Positions 56,318-64,000 of a stretch of 64,000 nucleotides of DNA are shown here, piece by piece. Source of the DNA: Galerina marginata (lineage: Eukaryota > Basidiomycota > Agaricomycetes > Agaricales > Galerinaceae). The DNA lies in assembly GCA_023014335.1 (NCBI GenBank), contig JAECYW010000009.1:2294001-2358000 (forward strand), given 5' to 3'. A program made the position numbers and the translations under genes. Numbering within the stretch: position 1 is the stretch's first letter; each line of letters begins with the position of its first letter. The notes under the pieces were generated by a model that saw nothing but the letters and a program-made list of their open reading frames with translations, did not search any database and was not told the origin of the DNA.

Positions 56318-58468
56318 TCAACCGCTCACAATGTTCGTCACAAATGAGTCCCCAACAGACCCTGTGGGCTTCGTTGTCACTCTTACAGAGAGATTCTCGG
56401 CAAATTGCACCTCGACATCCGTGTCCCAATCCCACAACCTATGATTCCTATTAGTGCCGGGTCCATCCGAATAATACGAATCTTTAATCTCCTTTGCTGC
56501 TCCTGTATCACTGCTGATATTTGGAATCACGTCCGACCAAGGCTTATAGTTGTGCACGCCGAGCAATACTGCTACCCGCACATCGTTGGCTTTGTCACGC
56601 AAAACTATGATACCCGAGATACCGCTGCTTTCGAGCGCTAGCATGAGCGATTGATCCTTTTGGCGCACCCAGGCGATTGAGTCGAACGGGGTGAGTTCGA
56701 TGGGCTCCCAAGCCTCGTGATCGAAGATGACATGGAACTGATACGCTGCTTGAGGCATGACCACATAGAGGTCACCGACAGAGATATTGGGCGGCATTCC
56801 AGTAATTGTAATGTCGACGAAGTATTGGTAGTGGGAGTTCACGACACCCACATGGACCGCCACAAGGACATGTTTGTTGTTATGGTGCGTGAGTTGCTTG
56901 CTGAGGCGGTCGCGGTTCTCCCAGAGCATCGCTCCACGAGACCCCTGGCCGTCTTCGTAGTATGATTCGGCAAGTGTCTCAAGGTTTTCTGATGGCGGGA
57001 TGTTGGTGATAACGTCGCACCAGACGTTATAGTTATGCATTCCTAGCATGACCACGAACCGCTCGTACTGATTGCCGTGGCTCTCAAAGAGAATGCCGCC
57101 AGAAATGCCACTATGGGAGAGCGTTAGCGATGGTCTGGCCGGTGACTGGCGAGGTGTTAATGAGGGGCGAGTGGTCAAGAATCGGGTCATAAGACCTGGA
57201 TTCTCGGCGGGCTGATGCGTGACACCCTCAGAAGTAGGTATTTGGCTCCATCTGGCATCATCGCCAGCATTGGGATAGAACTGCATTGCCGCAAACCCAT
57301 CGATTTGAGCGTTGGGTAATGTCCTGAGGATGAACTGGTAGTCCCTGCGGGGTCGCATCCATTGCGTCACATTGAACTGGGTCGGTACATACTCCTTGAT
57401 GCAGATCTGCTTTCGCTTGTAACTCCCTTGGTTGTTGACAGTGTCGGTAAATGTTTCCGTAGAGCGTGTACGCACATACTGTCCCTGTTCGTCTTTGTTC
57501 AAATAGATGCCATACAGTGAGGCACTGTCCTTTGTGCAATTAAGGAGAGCCTTGAATTGATTCGCGTTTCCTCTGACCGGCTGCAGTGGAAGTTCGATCA
57601 AGAGTCCAACATTGGTCAAGTTATAGGGAAATCGGTTTGCTACCTTTCTATGCGTCAGCTGCGAAGATTGCGCAAAGTCCGCGGGGGATTTTGCAAGTAG
57701 TCCTGCTGCTCCAGAACCGCCTTGGCCTCCTGTCCAGGCAAAAACGCTATGATCATCCGATCTGGCAATAATCTCTCGCTGAAGCCTGGTGAACGCGTTC
57801 TCTCCCTCACCATATAAAATGGGCATATTAATCCCAAATAACCCTAGCAGACAGTACGCCATGTCCTCTACCCTAGTTGTATGCCTGTTCGCTGCCCACG
57901 ACATCCTCGCCGCGACGCTGATTTCACCGGAGTGATTCGCCAACAACACATGCTTGCTAATGTTCGTGACCTCAGAGATTACCTTCCTCAGGCTGGACTT
58001 CGTTCCGATCTCCACCCAGTCTTTGTCGTAAAATACCACGGTCATCGGCGCAATTAACTCCTGCAGTGTCCACCCTCTCGTGAACCACCTGCATTTACGG
58101 AACTGGGAGTCGCTGTCGAATGCGTTCTCGTTCGCTGAGACGTCCACCAGGTAGGCATAACATGTCCCAGCTTCCCGATACCACTTGAACATAGCATTGA
58201 TAGCTTCGGAGAGCTCGCTGCTGCTAGTTTTATCGATGCAGCAGGTATCGGCCCAGACGTACGAGAACCCGTCAAGCAGCGCCTGCTTGCAAGCTTTTTT
58301 GAGCTTCGTAAATCCCGCCTTGTGTTCAACCTCCGGCTGCGTCATACGGGCGTTTATCTCCTGCAATGTGACCTCTTCGCCCGCCCAAGTGTGGGACAGA
58401 ATCGCGTATGGCGGGATCTCGTTCCAGAAGTCATCTGCCGTGAGTGTCCTTGTGTTGATAAGCCGCAT
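56318..58468 (-). CDS. HET-domain protein, copy 2
   Basis: Single exon, 716 residues from ATG 58468 (MRLINTRTL). It is collinear with copy 1 over the whole length. By hand about 77 of the first 100 residues are identical, with invariant YAILSHTW, YVWADTCCIDKTSSSELSEA, CRWFTRGWTLQELIAP and YGEGENAFTRLQREI. The C-terminal module is again present twice (LGMHNYNVWCDVI and LGVHNYKPWSDVI). Two small insertions (about residues 405 and 440) and the linker before the first module are the main differences, so the middle diverges faster than the HET domain. The frame is open a further 19 codons upstream but without an ATG, so the start matches copy 1. Function as for copy 1: presumed non-self recognition or signalling, by family only. 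Confidence 0.92.
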   Translation of the reverse strand: MRLINTRTLTADDFWNEIPPYAILSHTWAGEEVTLQEINARMTQPEVEHKAGFTKLKKACKQALLDGFSYVWADTCCIDKTSSSELSEAINAMFKWYREAGTCYAYLVDVSANENAFDSDSQFRKCRWFTRGWTLQELIAPMTVVFYDKDWVEIGTKSSLRKVISEVTNISKHVLLANHSGEISVAARMSWAANRHTTRVEDMAYCLLGLFGINMPILYGEGENAFTRLQREIIARSDDHSVFAWTGGQGGSGAAGLLAKSPADFAQSSQLTHRKVANRFPYNLTNVGLLIELPLQPVRGNANQFKALLNCTKDSASLYGIYLNKDEQGQYVRTRSTETFTDTVNNQGSYKRKQICIKEYVPTQFNVTQWMRPRRDYQFILRTLPNAQIDGFAAMQFYPNAGDDARWSQIPTSEGVTHQPAENPGLMTRFLTTRPSLTPRQSPARPSLTLSHSGISGGILFESHGNQYERFVVMLGMHNYNVWCDVITNIPPSENLETLAESYYEDGQGSRGAMLWENRDRLSKQLTHHNNKHVLVAVHVGVVNSHYQYFVDITITGMPPNISVGDLYVVMPQAAYQFHVIFDHEAWEPIELTPFDSIAWVRQKDQSLMLALESSGISGIIVLRDKANDVRVAVLLGVHNYKPWSDVIPNISSDTGAAKEIKDSYYSDGPGTNRNHRLWDWDTDVEVQFAENLSVRVTTKPTGSVGDSFVTNIVSG

Positions 58469-59189
58469 GATTGTGAGGAAGGTGGGATTGGCTAAGACCG
58501 CTTTGCGTTCAACGCTGTGCGACACTGGTCAACAGCGGGGTAATCTTTGGTAATCCATTCTGAGAGGCCGTGGAAATTTTCTAATTTGAGATGCGGAGGG
58601 GAGGGCTGATAGTAGTGATACCTCGGGCTACGGTTCATTTTGAACATCTTCTTTGCAACGAATGAGCATGGGTAGAATAAGACGGTTTCAAGATTGAAAC
58701 CTCTAGAATTGAAGATCAATCGCCATGAAATGGTAGGTGAGTACCTGCAGATTCCGAGGTGCTGGGATGCGCGCCAGAAGTTCCGTCCTATGGAACCACT
58801 CTCAAGCGCTTGAACGACTTCACCTGCAACGAGCCAGTTGAATTGAATGAACGCACCCAGCTACGACAAGGGTGCCTTGAACATGGCGCGCAACAGAAGG
58901 TCCGCAGTTTAAGGATAAAAAGAGACCTGCCTCGACCTTTCTGAGAATAAACCTCATGCATCATACACGCGGTCGGGCGCTGAGGCTGAGGTATCCATCG
59001 ACGTTCAAGTTGAAGCTGCAAGCAATGCACATTGCAAAGTTTAAGTCACGAGGCAACGAGTCGGAGTACTCAGTAGTAGAGCTAGTAGAGCGGTTCCGAA
59101 TCGGTTCTTTTACTTACCCGTAACCCAATAAGTTACGCGGAATTTTAACGTCATATTTCAGATCAAAGAATATTGAAGTAAAAATACTT
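58469..59189. other. 720 bp between second HET gene and tRNA-Ser
   Basis: Promoter side of HET copy 2. The segment 59,130-59,189 resembles, in inverted form, the 3' flank of the other tRNA-Ser copy. No gene supported. Confidence 0.5.
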
Positions 59190-59272
59190 CGACGCCAGCA
59201 AGATTCGAACTTGCGCCCTCAAAGAGGAATAGATTTCTAATCTATCGCCGTAGACCACTTGGCTATAGCGCC
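59190..59272 (-). tRNA. tRNA-Ser(AGA), inverted copy
   Basis: The reverse complement reads the same 83 nt tRNA as at 51291-51373, with the same AGA anticodon and type II variable arm; I found no difference by eye. A T5 run follows its 3' end. Its orientation is opposite to the first copy, so the two 3' ends face each other across the HET pair. Confidence 0.93.
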
Positions 59273-60057
59273 TTGTAAAGTCGTATCCCCGATGAATCTA
59301 TCAATCGATGAACTGTTCATACCTAAAAAAAGCTTCGTCCGGGAGTTCTTCTATCCAGTTGGGCAGGACTGTGACAACCCAGTCCATTGGTCGTTATCCC
59401 AGAAAGACATGAATTAAATTATATTCCTAATTGTACAAAAAGCGCACATCCTGACCCAGACCCGACCCGACTGTCCCATGCATTGCCTCAGCGAAAACCT
59501 AACCGTCGAACGTACAACATCGACACACAAAAATCAAAAATTTGTAGATAAAAAAGCGTCTATGTATGAATTGCATGAGTATGAACGGCAAGGAGCAACA
59601 ATGGGATGCGACAGGAACGGCGTATACCAGAGAAAAACAACAGCAACGACAGCCAATGGTCGGGGCAAAAATGGATGGTATCGATTTGGATGACCTTGGA
59701 GAGGGGTTGGATAGTCAATGTAGGTGGGTGAAAACAGGTTGGTCAGGTTGGGTAGGCACTGGCGCAGGTGGTGTTTGAGTTTGCGTTTGTTGATGGGTAA
59801 GTGGTACACAGATATAGAGAGCAACTGAGAGTGTTACAGAGCAGGGCCAGATGAGATGATAAGGATATAGATGAGTTGAATGGCAGGAGAGCATTGGTCG
59901 ATAGTTGATGTGAAAATGCTGAGGATGGTCGTGATGGAGATGACATGGGCACGAAGTAGATGGATGCAAAGACTAGGCGTTGACGTGTGGAGAGATAAAC
60001 ATGGCGATAATACTTTTGTTCTTGAATCTTGAACCGCAGAGAAACACCAATGGACCT
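59273..60057. other. 785 bp between tRNA-Ser and IRE1 3' end
   Basis: Purine-rich on the + strand and containing several overlapping open frames without motifs. It serves as 3' flank of IRE1. Nothing further supported. Confidence 0.5.
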
Positions 60058-63000
60058 TCATGACTCGGGCAGCTCGAAGTAAGTCCTGAACATCGACTCC
60101 GAATACAGCCCTGTCTCATTGATAACCCCATGCACATGCAAGAACAGCTGCGGGTACCGCCGCGTGAAGTACCCCAGGAACCCCTCCGGCATCGGGCCAA
60201 GATGGCGCTTCACGTTGTCCGGTAAATCTTGGTAATGGTGTTTCTGCAAAACCCAAAACGCATCAACACCTCTTCTTCACCCTCAAACCAAAAAAAAAAA
60301 AAAACTAAAAAGAAAGGCCAAACCCACCTTATTCCTCAAAGCCCTCAACAGATCCTGCACGCTCCTCCCATCATACTTCCGGTACTTGCCCAGATTCTCA
60401 ATGAACACCCGGTCCAGCCTTGCGTGCCAGTCGTTGCCCACGACCTTCTGCGCGCCGGTCTCGAGCGAGAGCAGGTGTGCGTCCTTTGGGTCGCGGCACA
60501 TGATCTCGAAGCGGTCCGATGCGTCTTGCAGGAAGTTAAGCCGCCGGCCTGGGTCCCAGAAGAAAGGATGGAGGAGGATCGTGGTAGTGTCTGGCCTGTG
60601 GGTTTGTTAAAAAAAACCATCAGACAAGCACAAGGAAATAAAAAGCGGAACACGCACCTGCCCTTCGCCTCAAAGCTCACCATCCCCTGAATCAAATGCG
60701 TCGCCTCCATACCCTCCTCCCCAAACCTCTCCAACCCACTCAAATCCTTCTCATCCCGCATAATATTCACCTCCCTCTCAAACCGATCCCCATACGGGTG
60801 GCCCCCATTCGTGAGCGTATAATAGAACAAACACCCCAGCGCAAAGATATCCACACTCTTCGTCAGCCGCGTCGGCGCCGTCCCGGTAGTCGGCGTGCCA
60901 GGCCCTCCAGAGCCGGACGACACGACGGTGGCTACGGACCCGCGGGAGGAGAAGGAGCCCTCCTCGCCTGCGCTCACGTCGTCCAGCTTCACCTCGCCCC
61001 GCAGGATCTCCGGCGCGCGCCATCCCACCGTGCCCGCCCCCGCCGCGCCGTGTGCGGTCGGGAGGAAGCTCGTCTGGTCGACGTCGAGCCTCTTGCACAG
61101 CCCAAAGTCTGATATGAGCATCCTGTACCCGCCTGCTCTCCCATTGGCGCCTCCGCCCCACCCGCCGGACACCCCGGGTTTGGCGGCGGATATCAGGATG
61201 TTTTGGGGTTTGATATCCCGATGCACCAACTTCAACGCGTGCAGGTGCCTCAACCCCGCCGCCACCTGCTTCAGCGCGCGCTTGGGGTCGAACCCGATCG
61301 CGATGTCCCTCCACTGCTCCCGATCCGGGGTTTCTATGATATCCGCCAGACTCGCGGGACACAGCTCCAAAGCGATGTAGAGAAAGTTCCCGTGCGACTC
61401 TTGGTAATAGTACCGGATGACGTTGGGGTGGTCGTCGGATTCTTGGAGGATGGATACTTCGCGCAGGGCGAGGGTGACGAAGTCGTTTAAGAGCCGCTTG
61501 ACGGCGACGGCGCGGCCTTGGAGGGAGCCTTTGAAGACGACGGTGCCGTGTGAGCCGAAGCCTGTGGATGAGGGGTTAGTTGGGTTGCTTGGTTATTAGA
61601 GAAGACGAACCTAGGATGTTATCAGACACGATCAGCGACGGCTGCTGCACTACTGGCTGCTTCGGCGCAGAGGTCGTCAGGACCAACGACGATGGCTTTT
61701 CCTCCTGCTCTTCCTTCTCCTCCTTCCCATTCTCCTTCCCATTCCCATTCCCATCCTCCTCCCCACCAGCAAGCACCACACCACCCTTCTTCTTCTTCCC
61801 CCTCTTCCCCCTCCTCGCTTTCCGCTTCCCCCGTCCAGCATCCGCGCCTTCCTGTTCCTGTCCTTCTGCACCTTCAACATCGCTCTCCTCGTCTCCATCC
61901 GCCGTCGTCGAGGCTGCCGTGCTGGGTGTTGGAGTATCAGGTATGGGTATTGAAGTGGCTAGAGGCGTCGGTGTAGGGACGTCTAGTAGGGGTGTTTGTG
62001 GATGCAGAGGCAGGGGTATCGAGGGCGGCTTTTTGGGGGTTCCGTTTGTTTGTATTGATGGTGGTACATGGCCGTTAGCGGCTTTTGACGATGAAGAGGT
62101 TGACGATGTTGACGATGAGTCAAGTTGAGGCGTAGAAATTATAGTCACGTTTGCATCGTTGTGTTCGCCTTCACCGTCAGCCAAAATTCCAGCCTGGGCA
62201 TCACCATTCACATGCACCTCCGCACCCTCCTCCGCCTTCGCCTTCGCATTCTCTTCAGCAACAGCCTTCCCAACCCTCGCCTTCACCCTCCCCCAAAGCA
62301 CCCACACCGCCACGAGCCCACACAGAAGTGTCACCCCAAGCGCCTCCCACACCCCGCCGACACCCGTCCCCACCCCACCCCCCGCCCCCACAGACGGCTC
62401 GTGCCCAATCATCCGCGACGAGAAGGACGGGGCGGCGGAGGACGAGATCGTGCCCGACGCAGAGAGCCGCCCGCCACCGCCACCCTCGATGCCGAGCGGC
62501 GGGCGGTGCTTGTGCGTGCCGCTATCGTTCGCGCTGTCCTGGTCCTCCATCCCCCCGCCTGTCCATGGTCGGCTCACCACGACAGGCGGCGCAGGCGCAG
62601 GCGGAGAAAGAGGCGGAGAAGAGGAAGAGCCGCCCATGGGCTGCTGCCCCGCCGCGCCCTGCATCTGCTGCACCTGCTTCGGCCCGTCTAGAAGCCTCCT
62701 CATCCGGTCCTCGATCCCGTCTGCGTCTTCGAGCGGGCGCACGCCGACGAGGCACCGTGGGGCGTGTGGGTTCGCGAGGCATGTGTCGAGGTCGCTTTCT
62801 GTGTCTTCTTGGTCTGTGTCTGGGTCGGTCGTGGTCGTATCGGAATCGGGGTCGTCTTCTTTTGGAGGATCGAGCGCCTTTCGCCTGAGCTTGCGGGTAC
62901 CGAGCCCGTGTCGCTCGCCGCCGCCGCCGCCGAAGACGACGAGCGGGTAGTGTTCGGGGCTCATGACGAATAGGCTCTCGGAATCTTGGACGAGGCCGAC

Positions 63001-64000
63001 GTACGCCGTGTCTAGCTTGGCCAGGAGCGGGTCGGGGCTGGAGCTGGAGCTAGATTTGGTGTTGGTGTTGGCGTCTGCGCCTGTGGAGGGCGGCGAGAGC
63101 TTGGGGAAGAGGTCGTGCAGCCGCGGGCGGGGTTGGAGGAGCACGAAGGGGTGTCCGTGCGGTGTGGCGTGGTGGTGGTGCGGGATGGGGGAGCGTGGGC
63201 GGAGGATGTCGAATATCGCGACGCTGTATGTGTCGAGAACGTTAGGACGACCAAAGGTATACAAGGAGAAAGGCGTACACAGGAGCGCCGAACTTGTTCC
63301 CCCATAGCGCCCGCCCACCCTCCTGCTTCTGTTCCTTGGTATTCCCATCCGCGTCCGTCGTTATTGGGCTGGGGGCGGGGGCGTGGAAGGCGATGATCTC
63401 GCCGTTGGTGAGGCTCTGGATGTAGGTGTCGTCGTTGGTGTGTCTGTAGATGGCTTGGAGGTGGTTGTCCTTGTTGTTGGGGCCGTAGGTGGAGAAGGAG
63501 AGCTCTTGGGGTGGGGGGACGGGTTGGCCTGGTTTGGGCTTTTTGTGGATTGAGATTATGTAGTCTGGATTGGTGAATAAATGAGAGGCAGAAACAAGAA
63601 GAGGGAGGAGATCAACGCACCCGTACGGCCGATGTATACCTCTGTAGGCGCGGAGACGGGCGGCTTGCTCCCGTCGAGCTCGTCGAGATCGAGAGGCGCA
63701 TCCTGGTACTCGTCAGGGATGAAAGGACACTCTGCATTGAGGGTCGCCTTGATCCTGCCCGTCTCGAGCTCGATGAGCAGCAGGGACGACTCCTTCTTGC
63801 CCACGAACACACGGACATCTTCGCCGTTGACGGAGGTGAACGGTGCGATGTCGACGAGCTCGGGCATGGAGAAGGGGAAGCGCTGCAGGGGAGATGAGGG
63901 CGAGTGGAGGACGTAGATGTCCCCGGACTGCGGTTCGATGATGTATGTCTCTGAATCTGCTGCTTCGTCGGGGTCGTCGTATGCATACGAGTCTGGCTCG
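60058..64000 (-). CDS. IRE1: IRE1 unfolded-protein sensor kinase/endoribonuclease (5' end outside window)
   Basis: The frame enters from base 64000 and ends at 60058 (LPES stop); about 1,200 residues are visible over six or so exons. Lumenal part: ETYIIEPQSGDIYVLHSP, ECPFIPDE, EVYIGRTDYI, QSLTNGEIIAFH. One membrane span near 62,300 (EALGVTLLCGLVAVWVLW) is followed by a long, charged, low-complexity cytosolic linker. Kinase: FGSHGTVVFKG, AVKRLLNDF, HRDIKPQNILI, ISDFGLCKRL, TVGWRAPEIL, with an insertion of about 45 residues rich in G/S/T between APEIL and KSVDIFALGC. The KEN RNase domain follows (RRLNFLQDASDRFE, NDWHARLD, YDGRSVQDLLRALRNK, HHYQDLP, LFLHVH). IRE1 sits in the ER membrane, oligomerises on unfolded protein and splices the HAC1/XBP1-type mRNA. 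The order lumenal-TM-kinase-KEN is unique to IRE1. An intron at about 60,243-60,328 contains an A-run on the + strand. Confidence 0.95.

Noticed and set aside
60286..60308. A-run near the IRE1 3' end, considered as a retroposed poly(A) tail
   Set aside because: It sits inside an IRE1 intron next to intact KEN-domain exons; read on the coding strand it is the T-rich part of an intron.

Overview
The window comes from a filamentous basidiomycete, most likely an agaricomycete. Protein-coding genes are broken by many 45-65 bp GT-AG introns. The family mix is typical of that class: a DUF6589 protein, F-box-like/LRR proteins, HET-domain proteins, a GH32 invertase-type enzyme and a multi-pass membrane family common in mushrooms. 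I cannot name a species. Gene models were rebuilt by hand from splice signals and reading-frame continuity; no database search was possible.

Layout. 0-4 kb: the 3' part of a DUF6589 gene and, tail to tail with a 68 bp antisense overlap, an intact RecQ-type helicase; a 20 bp-arm inverted repeat lies just beyond the helicase start. 4-9 kb: a 1,524-residue disordered/coiled-coil protein. 9.4-14.2 kb: cohesin subunit SCC3, divergent from a PP2C-type phosphatase (14.5-15.7 kb). 17.9-19.4 kb: a nine-exon helical protein of unknown function. 20.9-24.1 kb: an F-box/WD40 protein. 25-26 kb: a membrane protein divergent from MCM4 (26.4-29.7 kb). 29.9-31.1 kb: a D-2-hydroxyacid dehydrogenase. 31.5-32.8 kb: a secreted APP1-type phosphatidate phosphatase. 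33.7-36.6 kb: an MFS sugar transporter. 36.7-36.9 kb: a 180 bp MITE-like element. 37.6-41.1 kb: two F-box genes. 41.3-43.1 kb: a GH32 enzyme. 43.5-44.6 kb: unresolved exon-like fragments. 44.8-47 kb: a kinase-like orphan. 48-49.3 kb: an orphan membrane protein. 51.3-59.3 kb: two near-identical tRNA-Ser(AGA) genes in inverted orientation enclosing two paralogous HET genes. 60.1 kb to the end: IRE1, cut by the window edge.

How parts may work together. Housekeeping chromosome genes (SCC3, MCM4) sit between accessory genes. An 11-mer (tcgcgtcgcgt or its complement), two overlapping MBF-like ACGCGA sites, lies 20-55 bp upstream of the start codons of the RecQ helicase, SCC3 and MCM4. This suggests a shared G1/S control module that includes the helicase of the DUF6589/RecQ pair. 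The strongest candidates for undescribed biology are that DUF6589/RecQ pair, the repeated C-terminal module of the two HET proteins, and the inverted tRNA copies around the HET pair.
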